Counted from the stretch's first letter, positions 44,604-55,789 are shown. The stretch: DNA of 64,000 bases from Chalciporus piperatus (GCA_038093975.1 JBBPTG010000093.1:39691-103690); one strand, 5' to 3'. Numbers and translations: made by a program. Notes: generated by a model from the sequence alone, not told the origin.

Positions 44604-45744
44604 ATGACGCTCTTCTCCTCTGTTCTCCTCTGGTTCAGTAGGTGAGTGAGTCCACAGCCCTTGCAACAGCTGTGTGGAGTATGCTAATGGGAACTTGTAT
44701 GGTTCGTAGCATCTTCTTCACAAAGGCTGCTGAGATTTCCGTGCTGGGACTTCAGGCGAGTGTTTAACAGCATATATGCGCCTGATCTTTGAGGAATTAA
44801 TCAAAAAACGTATGTGGGACACAGGCATCTGGGAAGACGTCGTTCGTAAACGTCATAGGATCAGGACAAGTGCGTCGCTCTGTTTTTCAGCGTCCCTTTC
44901 GCTCCCGACTCGTGAACTGAGTACTCATTGATTCGATGTCGACGAACGACAGTGGTCAGAGGACGTCGTGCCAACCGTTGCCTTCAATTACCGAAAAGTT
45001 CGCAAAGGCGCTGTAACTTTCAAAATCTGGGACGTAGCCGGACAAGCCAAGTTCCGCTCGATGTGGGAGAGATATTGTAGCGGTGTAGATGCCATCGTGT
45101 ACGTCACGTCCCAAATCCCCTGTCCTCATCCTCGACTCCCACCTTGGCTATATGCGTTCACGTTGTGGATGGACGAGCTCATCGTTGGTCAAGATTTGTC
45201 GTAGATTCCTCAGACGTACGTGTCTAGGGGGTGACATTTTCGCGTTATAAATGAGCTGACTCTGCATGAACAGCCAGATAAATTCCACACGGCTCGTTTC
45301 GAGCTGCACCAACTACTCTCACAACCCAGTATCTCTGGTGTCCCATTGCTAGTCGTGCGTCACCTTCATTTTGTACACGCATACATTGAGCTTATTTATT
45401 CTCTCATGAACTTCAGCTTGGAAACAAGAACGATATGCCGAATCATGCATCTGTAAAGGACCTCATTCGTGAACTGTAAGTTTCTCTTTGACCATTCAAC
45501 GTCGTTGTCCGAGGGCTTACCTATGCACAGCGAACTAGATAAGATTCAAGGACGTCCTGTTTCCGTGCGTAGTTGTTTCCCGCATATATTGACACCAGTG
45601 CTCAACCTTTTTTTCTTCAGTGTTATTCTGTACGCGAGTTAGTTTTATTTCCATCCCGTGTCCACTCACCGTTTTGCTCAGTGCTCGATGAAAAGCCAGC
45701 ATAACTTGTGCGTTCTGGTTCTTCACTCCCTGATTGAGGATTGA
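44604..45744 (+). CDS. ARL8: ARL8-type small GTPase
   Basis: Ten exons (44604-44641, 44710-44755, 44825-44869, 44953-45098, 45194-45215, 45274-45354, 45417-45475, 45531-45564, 45621-45629, 45682-45744) give 180 residues, the size of ARL8. G1 GLQASGKTS, switch I with [11 protein letters not shown]3 WDVAGQ (DxxGQ), [16 protein letters not shown] and G4 LGNKNDM are in place; RSMWERYC is diagnostic of ARL8. ARL8 recruits kinesin adaptors to lysosomes/vacuoles and moves them along microtubules. The G5 region is CYSCSMKSQ. Intron 2 has a GC donor (GC-AG, 44756-44824), and exon 9 is only 9 nt. Confidence 0.9.
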
Positions 45745-46025
45745 CCTGTCGATTACCAGGGACATTGTACTCCGTTGGCTGGCTGAGCGCAGCCACTGAC
45801 ATGCACACTAGCCAGTCTTCGCTATGCAGCGGGGTGCGACCTTTCTTGATTTGTTTTGCGTTCGTCCCATCTATTCCTCATAGATATCCATACTATCTGT
45901 ACACGTATCTCCCCCTAATGATCTATTGTTTGCTGTAGTAAATCAAGAATACCCATCAGGGTTTGCATGCATGTCTACAGCAGGTCTCAACACTCTCAAA
46001 TTGGATTCTGGATCTACGATGGAAC
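45745..46025. other. Convergent 3' flanks of ARL8 and RPN13
   Basis: No supported feature. Confidence 0.4.
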
Positions 46026-47242
46026 TCAATCTTCCTCCATCCTATCTTCCTGCCCACTACCACTCTGTCCTTCTCTCGCCTGATCCGCGATAGCCCTCAA
46101 AAACGCGCCTACGCCTGTTCCTGCACTCTCTGGCAAGCCGAGGCCCCTGACGAATCCGCCCAGTGCGCCGGTTCTGAGTGCTCGATCGAGCTGAGCCACT
46201 GCTGCACGGAACGGAGGCGAGTTTATCGTGCGCTGGAGTGTTTCTGTGAGTTGGGCTGTCTGATGTGGCGTCAGCGGTGCGTCGCCTGAGGGTAACAAAT
46301 CTGGCGGAAGGTGAGGGAAGAGTGACGGTAGGAGTGCGGGGTTGGACATGAAGAGCGGGAGGAGATTGGATGGGGTGAGGACGTCTGTTAGGGAAACCTC
46401 GTCGTCTGTGTTCGGAGGGGGGTATGTGTGTTAGGCAGAGTGGAGGGTGGGGATGCAACGTACCTGGGTTCGGGGCAGCACCGGTGTTTGCACCCATGGA
46501 TGTGACGAGTGCGCGGAGTCGAGCGAGTTGTTCGGGAGTCGTGCCTTGGACAAGTGATCCTTGCGAATTGCCTGATCTGTGGAAAAAGATTCATGAGCAT
46601 CGACGAGGCTGGACGCGAAGAGTTGGGAAAACGTGCGAAGTGGCTTGGGGCTGTGAGGTCGATGCGCCGGCCGTCGACGTGGACGTGGACGTGGACGCTT
46701 GGAGTTCAGCAGTGCGGGAGTCCCAGACGGGAATGATGTTTGGGTCTTCGAGCAATCTGTTCAAGTTGTGCACGAATTCATCGTCGCGACGAGAAGATGC
46801 GTCCTATGGCACGTTTTCGTCAAACGTCCCAGCACGAACGCGATAATCTCCTCGAGATCTCGACTCACCTGCATCCAAAACTAAAAACTCTCGTCAACGA
46901 TCATCCACACCGAGGGGCACGAACAAACGCATCGTAAAGAGTCCAAGGACTTACAAAATGTTTTTGATCCGAACTCTCAAACGTGAGCATGTACGTCCTC
47001 CCACCCGGAGCCTGCGCCAGCTTTTCAAACGTCGCATCGCCAGGAAAGAGTATCAAATCCTCTGCGACGTTCCCCGTCGCGCGATCTTTCCAGAGAAAGT
47101 GTAAGAGACCGTCATCGCTGTTGGAGAGGACGATTGCGCCTTTGGTAGCTGAGGCGTCGACAAAGTTGGTTCCGGGACGTCGGAAGGAGCGCCCGGCTTT
47201 GAAGGCGAGGAGAGTTTGGGCGTCTGTGAGGGCGACGGACAT
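46026..47242 (-). CDS. RPN13: Proteasome ubiquitin receptor RPN13 (ADRM1)
   Basis: Minus strand from ATG 47242 to TGA 46026-46028. Exon 1 (47242-46955) and a 12-nt exon (46880-46869, FWMQ) form the Pru domain: LLAFKAGRSFR, GAIVLSNSDDGLLHFLWKDR, DLILFPGDATFEKL and TYMLTFESSDQKHFFWMQ, continuing RRDDEFVHNLNRLLEDPNII. The C-terminal exons (46571-46464, 46405-46026) form the DEUBAD domain (LTDVLTPSNLLPLF, PHLPPDLLPSGDAPL), which binds the deubiquitinase UCH37 in other organisms. The Pru domain binds ubiquitin and RPN2. One junction near 46605-46572 would require a 33-bp intron and is unresolved. Confidence 0.88.
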
Positions 47243-47550
47243 TTGGCGATGGGTGGGACGGGGTCACGGACGTTGGGCGAGGGCTTGGTGGAGGACGCGT
47301 ATGTGTCGCGTTCGGAGTTTCAATTGCACGTTCTTGTCATTTCTGAAATACACTACAGTAATCAACCATATCATTGTCAGTCCTCCAAAGAAACCAAAAA
47401 CCCAATGTCGTAACTGAGAATCCAGATGCTTGCAAGTCACTATCATAGCTGTGCCAAACTTTTACCGCCTGCTCCTCACCCTCCTTTCACATATCCACCT
47501 ATTGTTGAGAAGAGACGCGCCGGGGGAACACAGCTGGATGCAACAGGTAA

Positions 47551-48789
47551 TCACGGAGTACACGGGCAGACCGTAGCGTGAGGGTGCTCGTAAAGCGTGA
47601 GAGGCTCGACCACAGCTAACGGGGGTGAGCGAAGCGAGGACTCGATCATCCATGGCAGGGAACACTCGACCCACGTCGGGTCCCAAATTTGGGGGTGCCT
47701 TGAGTGCACCTCCAAATTGTTTTCCTTGATGTTTTTCCGCTCGCAATGCTCATCCTCCGCATGAGTAGAAGAGTCTGAGTCTGAGTCGCTATCGCTCTCG
47801 CTCTCTATCTCCCAAGAACAGTGCGCCATGCTTCCTTGGAAGACGACGTCTTCTGCATAGAAGTGGGTTACCTGCTGTATAGCGGTCCTAGCTGCTGGAA
47901 TGGTCATACGACGACGCCAGTCGACATCGAGCATGCGGCAAATAATGACGTTTACTTCGGTAGAGATCGGGAGGATGGTCGGAAGGAAGTTTAGGGGATC
48001 TTGGAGGTATGCCTTGAATCTCGCGTCAGACGGACACGCTGATTTCCAAGGATTACGCCCGGTGGCCATATTTAGGAGTATGAGTCCAAGAGACCAGACG
48101 TCGTTGAAGAGGGGGGAATAACATCCAATCGGTGCAAACTCGCCGCCCCGACATTCTATACGATAATCGAAGTCAGCGGACCGGGAACAAGGAGAGGTAA
48201 AAGGATACCAGCCTGGGCTCATGTGGTAGGGACTGCCGGTGCAGAACTCGTCGCTTAAGCTGTCTGTGGTCGCGAGGCCAAAGTCCGTGATAGCAACTCG
48301 CAATCCGCCATCGAAGCACAGCACATTTTCGGGTTTGAGATCTCGATGATAGATCCCGAGCGAATGGCAGTATTCGACGGCATCAAGAAGCTGCAGGAAT
48401 ATATACTTGATCAGGCAATCCTGACCAAGATAGCGGGAGTGGTATAATATTTGGGAGAAAAGATCACGGTCGGGAGCGTAGTCCATGATGAGGTAAGTGT
48501 TCCGCTCTTCCACGACCCTGTAGAGGGTAACCACGTTTGGATGGGCTGACGCGAGACTATGCAAGGTGATTTCTCGCATGTGTAATCGAAACTGACTGGA
48601 GCGGTTGTGAACCTGTGAACGAATTAAGCACTTGACAGCATAGTTGCGTCCAACAGGGTCGACGGCGCGGTATACAACACCATAACCTCCTATGCCGAGG
48701 AGCTCGACAAGTTTGAGAGTATCATTGTCAATGAACGTACCCAGGGGTGGAGCAGGCAGAGATGGTGCGGATGATTGCTTGGGGGCCAT
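47551..48789 (-). CDS. Ser/Thr protein kinase, fungal VHS1/SKS1/RAN1-like
   Basis: A 412-codon frame reads the whole kinase domain: GIGGYGVV (residues 32-39), AVKCL (K53), HRDLKPEN (148-155), DFG (169-171), GSPYHMSP activation segment and the C-lobe DVWSLGLILLNMATGRNPW. This arrangement matches the VHS1/SKS1/RAN1 group that acts in nutrient and cell-cycle control in yeasts; that role is inferred. A 57-bp stretch (48156-48212) between YHMSP and ECRGGEF has no stop; it is either a GC-AG intron or a 19-residue insertion. The C-terminal 110 residues contain an S/D/E repeat. All catalytic residues are present. Confidence 0.85.
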   Translation of the reverse strand: MAPKQSSAPSLPAPPLGTFIDNDTLKLVELLGIGGYGVVYRAVDPVGRNYAVKCLIRSQVHNRSSQFRLHMREITLHSLASAHPNVVTLYRVVEERNTYLIMDYAPDRDLFSQILYHSRYLGQDCLIKYIFLQLLDAVEYCHSLGIYHRDLKPENVLCFDGGLRVAITDFGLATTDSLSDEFCTGSPYHMSPGWYPFTSPCSRSADFDYRIECRGGEFAPIGCYSPLFNDVWSLGLILLNMATGRNPWKSACPSDARFKAYLQDPLNFLPTILPISTEVNVIICRMLDVDWRRRMTIPAARTAIQQVTHFYAEDVVFQGSMAHCSWEIESESDSDSDSDSSTHAEDEHCERKNIKENNLEVHSRHPQIWDPTWVECSLPWMIESSLRSPPLAVVEPLTLYEHPHATVCPCTP

Positions 48790-49839
48790 CCTAGGATGGC
48801 GTGGCTCAACGATGGGTGGGGATCTGAGTCTGAGACCTCAAAGGTTAGTGAAGAGACATCCAAAGACGAGGAATACGCGCCGTTCTCACTCCCATCCTCT
48901 ACATACAGTCCCCCGTCTGCGCCATCGCCTCCGTGAAACTGACATTTGCAACCTCTATCACCGCAGAATTTGACCAATGCGCCGAACTTGGGGCAGCTCA
49001 GCGCCATAGACACCGGTGACTAGGGCCTCGCAGCTTTCCTGTGCATTCTCAAGTTCTGGCCCGTGGACAAATTCTGGAAAGGGTCCGTTCGATATTGACG
49101 GGCTGTCAAGGAAGCGTGTGCGCCTAAGCCCACCCTGGTTCAGACCCAGCTCGTGAGGCCAGGAAATCTGTCCATCATGGGGTGTGAAGGCGGGGAACAC
49201 CTGTCCGCTGTTAAGAAGGGTGTCAGAAATGGCAAATCGTACGTCTTATCGCATGCCCGCCCTGTCGGAAATCTAACCGCGCGAGTTATGGGTGTAGAGT
49301 CGACAGACCAACGAGCGGGACTGGGAGACCACAAGGGAAAGGGAGAGCCAAAGAAGGTCGCCAAAAACGACCATATTGGCAATATCGACCTGTAAGTACG
49401 TCTAGCGCACTCCATTATCTTGACATACGTCATCTCACCCAGCCACTCCAGTCCAGACGAGGATACCACAAGAAAGGCCGCACGTCCCCATTCGTCCTCC
49501 TGCGCCGCAGCACGGCCAGGCTGGGGGTTTCAGCACGGAGAGGAAATATTCCACCGCGTTCCCCTTCAATCTAGCCTTGGTCATAGAAAGCGTGCCCCAA
49601 TCCTCGAGTGGCCGCGCGATCCCCAGGTGTGGCTCATGATATCATCTGATAGATGGCAAGGGGAAGGTTTCTCCGGATGCGACTACCCTTGGGGAGCTAC
49701 GCTGTTCGACTTCTTCCGCGTATCCAAGATTCCGAACGTCTCGGCGTAGTCTATATTTTGACTGGGAATAAATTGTTGGAAGAGATGCACGCGATTGAAC
49801 TGACAGCAAGCACTTGTGGGGGTCCTGAACCGCGGAAAG
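48790..49839. other. Intergenic
   Basis: Several open frames on both strands (for example 49153-49395 and 49420-49749) have a possible splice junction between them at 49392, but no family feature; not called. Confidence 0.4.
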
Positions 49840-50135
49840 TACGCCGACGTACATAGAGGGTAGGTAATAGATATAGGGGAGTGTGATCTTGAAGAAAGAA
49901 GGCTTCTTGATAGCATGTAAAGGGAATGAAGGCACGTACGTTGATCGTCATGAGATATGCGCACACGAAGGAACGGAAGGAAAACTGTGAACCGATTATC
50001 GAAGTGCTACTGCCCCCAAGCGCCGTACGAGAGTCGAAGAGAGTTATTTGTACCTCTCGCCGGTAGCCGTGGTCGGCACAGGTCACTGCTAGTTCGTGTA
50101 CAAAGGAGAATAGGAGGTTCCTCGTAGATCTTGTC
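49840..50135. pseudogene. Rearranged kinase-like pseudogene fragments, copy D
   Basis: Left piece (about 49840-49925) matches the pseudogene at 53750-53815 in the same strand orientation (minus-coding LQDHTPLYLLPTLYV versus LQDRIPLYLLPQTLHV). The right piece (about 49932-50130) matches the following coding segment in the opposite orientation (cgtacgttgatcgtcatgag, and a residual KENCEPIIEVLLPP versus KDNFEPVTEVPLPP). So two neighbouring gene parts now lie head to head. No frame survives. Confidence 0.6.
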
Positions 50136-50511
50136 GTGCAGCCGCAGATCTGTACTTTGTGATTCCAGGAGTCCTTGGTGTCAATAACCCGAGAAAAACG
50201 ATGACATCATCGAACGGCAGGTCACTATCTTCACAGTACAGCAGTATTGCGAGTAGCGCCAGCATGGTTGAAAAAAAAAACCCCGACGAGTCTTTAGTTC
50301 CAACGTTGAGGCCAACCGTACGCAGATGAACGAGGGAAGTTAAACAACGGGGTGACATGTGACAAGTCGTTTATTTCGCCCATACCTTGAATTCAGCTCG
50401 ATAGTGCCCATCATCCAGTAGGCAGCCTGTCAAGACTGCATGAACGCCCTTGAAACAGGTTGGTGTTGAAACGTTGATGCTCCGATCATAGAGCTCATAT
50501 CATCGCACGAA

Positions 50512-51993
50512 ATGGGCCCTATGCAATCCCCAAAAGCTGGAAAGAAAATTCATGCAATCCCAAACAATCGTTCTGTGCCTCTGGCAACAGGTGACACGTG
50601 CGATATCAACAACCTTCCACCCGAACTCCTTTCACACGTTTTCGAGGTCGGTGGATCATCCGATGCCGATTCTCCATCGCCCTCGTTTCAGACCGTCGTT
50701 TCCCTTGTATGTCGTCACTGGCGAGATGTCGCCCTTTCTACCCCTTCCCTCTGGACAACCATCGAGGTCCCTTGCAGCGCGCGTTCACCGTACGAGAACG
50801 TCTCGATTCTGTTGGAGCGCAGCAAAGCCCTTCCAATAGATATCGACATCGACGACCCGGAAGTCGATGATGCCAGCCAGACCCCACACTTCGAGCTCGA
50901 CCTCAAATTTCTAAATTCCTTGCTCGTGCCCCACGTGCAACGCTGGCGCTCAATCGCAGTCAACACCTCAACATATCATTCGATATACACATTCCTCAGC
51001 GCGGTATCCGATCCGTCTGTTCCCGCCGCTTCTCAGCTCGCCACACTTGAATTATACCATTATACAGGCTATGATGCTGAAGGCATTCAGCCCGATTTGT
51101 CGAACCACTTCACTTTGTTCGGGGGTTCAGCTCCTAAGCTCACCAAATTAGTCCTTCAGGAAGTCCATGTCGACTGGAATCAGGGCTGGATAGCTTCCGC
51201 CTCCAACCTCAGATATCTCAAGCTGAAGTGGCAGCCAGAAAACGTTTGGCCCACCTGGGCCCAGTTCGCCACCATCTTGCGCAGTGCTCCACAACTCCAA
51301 ACTCTCATCTTAGATGATTTGGGACCATCAGGAGAGCCCATTGAATGGGTCTTCGAACCGACTCCCGGGAGACCAACCAGGGAGCTCAACGCTCCAATTC
51401 AGCTTCTCAATTTGACCCATTTTGTCTTTGTCTCTGACTCTCCATCGCACGCCAGTGGATTACTCCCCAAATTCTACATGCCATCTCTGAAAAGTCTGCA
51501 TCTATGCCTCGCCGGGGGCGACTACACCGATCTGATCGATCAACTGGCCGGACCAGCGACGTCACTATCTTCCCTCTCTGCTCAAGAACAACCGCGCAGC
51601 TTGCTGAACAGTCTTGAAAAACTCAAAATTACGTCACTTCCCTGCAGCAGCGAGGGGGTAGAGACTCTATATAGCGAACTCCAGAATCTCCATTCGCTCC
51701 ATATAAAGCCGTCATTTCTTCTTCCGGAGTTCCTCGATCTTCTCTCCCAACCTTGTACGTTACCGGGCCGCGGAGATGTTTGGCTGCCTCGACTCAAATC
51801 TCTGTGGGTCTGCGATGCCCCTGGGGATATGCTCCGTCATGTGGTTCAAAAGAGAAAGGACGCCGGAGTCCCACTAAAAGCATTGTACCTAGACAACAGG
51901 GGCCATGTGACTGACGACGAAGTGGAGTGGGTCAGGGAGAATGTGGAGACATTCGACTTTTTCGTGGCTCGTGAAAATCAGGAACGTTGGTGA
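50512..51993 (+). CDS. F-box-like protein, paralogue 1
   Basis: Single-exon frame of 493 codons. The F-box lies at residues about 32-80 (INNLPPELLSHVFEV, then LVCRHWRDVALSTPSLWTTI), in the reduced style common in Agaricomycetes. The remainder is an LRR-like solenoid with L-rich segments (LPKFYMPSLKSLHLCL, LENLHSLHIKPS-like). It would bind SKP1 and select substrates for an SCF ligase; substrates are unknown. A paralogue lies at 60997-62613, with upstream flank also duplicated. Upstream about 180 bp are shared with that copy, so the promoter was copied too. Confidence 0.85.
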   Translation: MGPMQSPKAGKKIHAIPNNRSVPLATGDTCDINNLPPELLSHVFEVGGSSDADSPSPSFQTVVSLVCRHWRDVALSTPSLWTTIEVPCSARSPYENVSILLERSKALPIDIDIDDPEVDDASQTPHFELDLKFLNSLLVPHVQRWRSIAVNTSTYHSIYTFLSAVSDPSVPAASQLATLELYHYTGYDAEGIQPDLSNHFTLFGGSAPKLTKLVLQEVHVDWNQGWIASASNLRYLKLKWQPENVWPTWAQFATILRSAPQLQTLILDDLGPSGEPIEWVFEPTPGRPTRELNAPIQLLNLTHFVFVSDSPSHASGLLPKFYMPSLKSLHLCLAGGDYTDLIDQLAGPATSLSSLSAQEQPRSLLNSLEKLKITSLPCSSEGVETLYSELQNLHSLHIKPSFLLPEFLDLLSQPCTLPGRGDVWLPRLKSLWVCDAPGDMLRHVVQKRKDAGVPLKALYLDNRGHVTDDEVEWVRENVETFDFFVARENQERW

Positions 51994-52358
51994 CGAATGG
52001 TCGGATGTTCACCTGGGGCCACTAGACGGTTTCTTTGCTTTGGATGTTGGACATTGAGGTGATATCCGAGTCACTGGGTACTACTTGATGATTTGCAGTG
52101 TACGTACATCGTATCACATGGGCTCGACGAGACACCACTTGACAGTGTTATCGAGGTCATAGGTGATGTTTGGTAAGTATCTGTACAGTAATTCTGTATC
52201 CGGTGACAAACGTTCTACAAAAACGAAGGGAAACACACAATGCGCTGCTGCGATATCTTACACACACGAACAACGAGGCCAAGTCGATTCTTCGGCTTCA
52301 GGTTTCACCCACCGTCCGTGCGTCCATCGCGCAAACAGCCCACCAAAGCTAACTAGTT

Positions 52359-53949
52359 TCATCCAAGCGTGACGCCCATGGTACTTCCCAGACCCTTAAA
52401 CAATCTTATCGCTGCCATCTCTTCCTCTCGCTTCTCGTCAGCACGGGTGAACGTCCTCGAGCGTCCGAAATCGATCAGCCGGAAGCTCAGATCATTCGAG
52501 ACCATACGCTTCAACGGATACAACGTCGGACTTCCCTTTTGGACGAGGATATTGCGAGCGTACACAGACTCGTGAAGCCACCCTGATCGCTGGAATCGCA
52601 AGAGAAGACTCGCACATTCTTCCTTGTCTGAGATAGAGAGCTCGTCAGGGTCGATGGGCGTGCCGCAGTGCTCGATAAGGAGGATAGGGCTGAGGTACGG
52701 TTTCTTCCCCTTTTGTCCGGACTTGGGAGTGTAGTAACCGTAGAATTGCGGAACGATCGCTCTGACGGGAACGATGCTGTGAAGTTGGCTCATGAGGGTA
52801 TACCCGCTCCAATGCTGGAAGAAGTGGTCGGGGAAACGCTGATAGTTCTTTGCCTCCTCCCCGAGATGTGCATCATGTTAAAGGGAGAGCTTAGCGACGA
52901 CGGTGAACTTGCCGGTTCGTGGGACAGAGGCCCCTACTGGGTGGGAGCACTCGGTGTTGGCGTGCGACGGGTCATTGTACGAGAAGGATGGGTTGACGCG
53001 CATGACCGGCGGTGGGTGGTATTTTGGGAAAGTGTCAGGGTAAACCTCGTCCTGCGTAAGTTGAATCAGGAACGTTTGTCTTCCCTTTTCACGTAAGAAG
53101 TAGTCCCAGCAGCCCTCGTTGTCTAACATTTCAACAACTTGCATTGGAGTAGTTCCGAAAGGAACGACGCAAGTGACCTCTCGTTCGATAATCTCGTTAT
53201 CCAGGAAAGTGGGTGGGTCGTTGACGGCATCCAGGTCCTCCATTGTTGCGGTAACACCTGTAAACCCCTTCGGACCCCACCCAGCAGCTTTCAACATTCT
53301 ATCCCACCGACCAGTATCTTTCAGTCGCTTCTTTTCCTTCTCCAGGGCCTTCTCGAAGCACTCGGCTTAAGGAAGAGGTCACGAGGGAGCTCCCACTCTG
53401 CGTTGTAAACCACCGAGTGGTGACCCGTATCGACCTTGGCTGCCGGTGAGATGTACAAGTGGCTCTCTTCGATGGTCGTCGGACGCTTGGGACGGGGAGG
53501 AAGAGGGACCTCGGTGACTGGCTCGAAGTTGTCCTTCTGTTTCTTTGTGTCCGCGCAAACCTCATTATGATCAACGTACGAGCCTTGAATTCTTCAACCG
53601 CTTTGGCGCTCTCCCGGGCTTCTTTGACACCCTTGAGTGCGCTGCCGGTCAGGTTGAGCCGGTAGGTACGTATAACGTCGGGCTTGGACGTCCACGAGGT
53701 ATCCTTCTCAGTGACTTCAACTGCGGGGAGCAAGTCGAATGGATCGTGTACATGGAGAGTCTGGGGTAACAGGTATAGGGGAATTCGATCTTGGAGATAG
53801 TCGGCAAAATTGACACTGAAAGGGATCATCGGCCATGGCGAGGGATAGTGGGAGGGGTGGAAAGGGGAGGTGATTGGTATGTCCAAGAGGGACAGGATGC
53901 TGCTGGAGGGCTCCTTGACGTCGCTCATAGGATCGTCGACTCTGTACAA
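52359..53949 (-). pseudogene. Kinase-like pseudogene, most complete copy (A)
   Basis: The N-terminal part reads DYLQDRIPLYLLPQ...VEVTEKDTSW up to VEEFKA, then after an intron FEPVTEVPLPPRPKRPTTIE with SHLYISPAAKV and HHSVVYNAEWELPRDLF. A one-base shift near 53360-53370 interrupts the frame before ECFEKALEKEKKRLK. The frame then continues (GWGPKGFTGV...FPKYHPPPVMRVNPSF) to an in-frame TAA at 52878-52880, after which homology goes on: NYQRFPDHFFQHWSGY, ILLIEHCG, GWLHESVYARNILVQKGSP, and the DFG-containing FRLIDFGRSRT. In this Agaricomycete family these parts form one protein kinase-like fold. The shift plus the nonsense codon mean no full product. Confidence 0.75.
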
Positions 53950-54299
53950 GTGGCGTGATAAGGCATGTTTCCGAAAGAGGAAGAGCTTGAAACGACATAC
54001 GGTTCACCTTTACTGATGCCCTCGTCGCGAGGTGTCAGTGGCACGTTCCCGCCGCGATCAGGCTCGGGGGGGCCGGTTGCTTCTGTTTACGCGCTGAATC
54101 TAGCGCAGGAGCCTGAGAGGCTCTTCAAGTTGGTGCATACACGTCCTCGACTGCTTTCTTCGCCTTGGACGTGTTCAAAAAACTGCGTTTCTAATGGATT
54201 GACAAGAGAGGGGCAAAAACGTCAACCGATGCTATTTCCTGGTTACCAGTCAACTTCTGGCGATAAAAGAGTTATTTCGGGGTAGGCGTGTAAAAGGAA

Positions 54300-54560
54300 A
54301 CTAGGACCCAAGTTAAACTGTATTGCGGGCATGTGGTCTGAACTTCAAGGAAGGAGATTCAGACTCAAAGGGACCGAACGACTGTCTTCATCATCCGGCT
54401 CTTGGGTCTACCTACTAGGGGACACTAAAGGGGACCCAAAGTTGAGCCGCATCGCAGACATGTAGTCGACCGCAGATCCATTCTGGACCTCCTGCCATGT
54501 CTTGAAATGATCAACGGAGAGACTTTGTAAATTAAAGGGACCGTCTTCTGCTCATCGAGA
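54300..54560. repeat. Two diverged tandem units related to the copy-C flank
   Basis: Units near 54300 and 54414 share ctaggg/ctagga, gacccaa.gtt, atcgc(a/g)gacatg.agtc and aaagggaccg. The second unit resembles 2320-2390. They may be a short mobile or satellite unit that travels with the pseudogene. Confidence 0.45.
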
Positions 54561-54605
54561 GTCTAGTGTGGCCTGAGGAACCCACGTCGAGTCACGACCC
54601 TGATA

Positions 54606-55551
54606 CAGTCGACTCTGATATAACCCATACGTCGTATAACCCATACTCTCGATAACCCATGCCTTTTTCAATTTCCCGAGTTGGTATGCAGATGTTTTAT
54701 GTCAATAACCCATAACTCTGCCTTAACCAATACCCATACTGATTGTTGGTCGTCATATACCCATACATGTACCCGGATATCCCCGACAAGATACTCCATT
54801 AGGCAATTTGGTCATGTTGTCATCGTTTTTTGCGATGCCCAAGATGGTAGGACAGACTTGGGACAAACCCAAGAGTGTCAACTTCTCAACTCCTCGCCTT
54901 ATGAAACCTGTCGAAGTGCTAAAAAAAAGGCTTACGGAAGCTTCGTGATCAGGTCCGGGAACGGAAAGCCAAGCTTGAGGTCGAGCTGATCTGGAACATA
55001 CTGGGGCACTCCAAGCCTCGAACCGAATGGATATCACGGAGCTTCTCAACCCGGCTGCGGAGATGCACCATGCATTCGAGGTGAACGACGAAGATATATT
55101 CCGAGCCGTGATGGATGCGAAAGGACTCGGAGTGGGGGGAGTAATGGTGAAGGTAACAGTGATGAGGTGGATGCCGACTCGGAGCCTGTTGAACCAGGTC
55201 CTACCCGCAACGAAGCACTCCAGGCAGTGCTGTTGGTGAGAAAATATATCGAGGACCTCAACCATCCATTTGCGCGGAAATTAGAGTCGATGCTGGGCTC
55301 GTTCGGGAAGCAGACAAGGTTTATTGACTCGGAGATGCGAAACTTGAAGGACACAAAATTGACTAGCTATTTCAAACCTAAGTAGTTGGTATTTCAAGGC
55401 AACACGAGCACATTTGAATGTATATAGATGATACAGATTCTCATAACGAACTTTGGTTGTCAAGGGTCGATCTCGCTCGGAACCCATACATCCCAAAACC
55501 CATACCCCTTGGGCCTATCCCGAGGGGTATGGGTTATATCAGAGTCGACTG
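54606..55551 (+). mobile_element. pogo/Tigger-type element, internally deleted (946 bp)
   Basis: Inverted termini CAGTCGACTCTGATATAACC (54606 on) and its complement ending at 55551 are flanked by TA (54604-54605, 55552-55553). Many copies of (A)CCCATAC lie behind both ends. Inside is a C-terminal transposase remnant (about 55020-55385). The full DDE domain and the helix-turn-helix part are missing, so it is non-autonomous. Confidence 0.85.
55020..55385 (+). pseudogene. Tigger-like transposase C-terminal remnant
   Basis: Two frames, offset by a frameshift, read MDITELLNPAAEMHHAFEVN with DEDIFRAVMDAKG, then EALQAVLLVRKYIEDLNHPF and ARKLESMLGSFGKQTRFI ending LTSYFKPK. This is the typical C-terminal tail of fungal Tigger/CENP-B-type transposases. 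No catalytic residue is retained. Confidence 0.75.
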
Positions 55552-55789
55552 TATAAATCTACTCACAAGATTGCAAATACGGTAGAGGCAGGTGGGATAG
55601 ATTACATCCGAATATATTTACTTAGATATACCGTAGTGCTACAGGCTGCTTGGATATCGGGTGCGCGTCGGGATTTGAGGAAGGATAAGCTCTATGTCGA
55701 TTGGCAGGGAGTAGGGGTGCTGAAGGCTTGAAGGAATGTGTGGGAGCGAAATGAAACCAAGATGCGTAGCAAAGGTGCAGAGAAGACCG

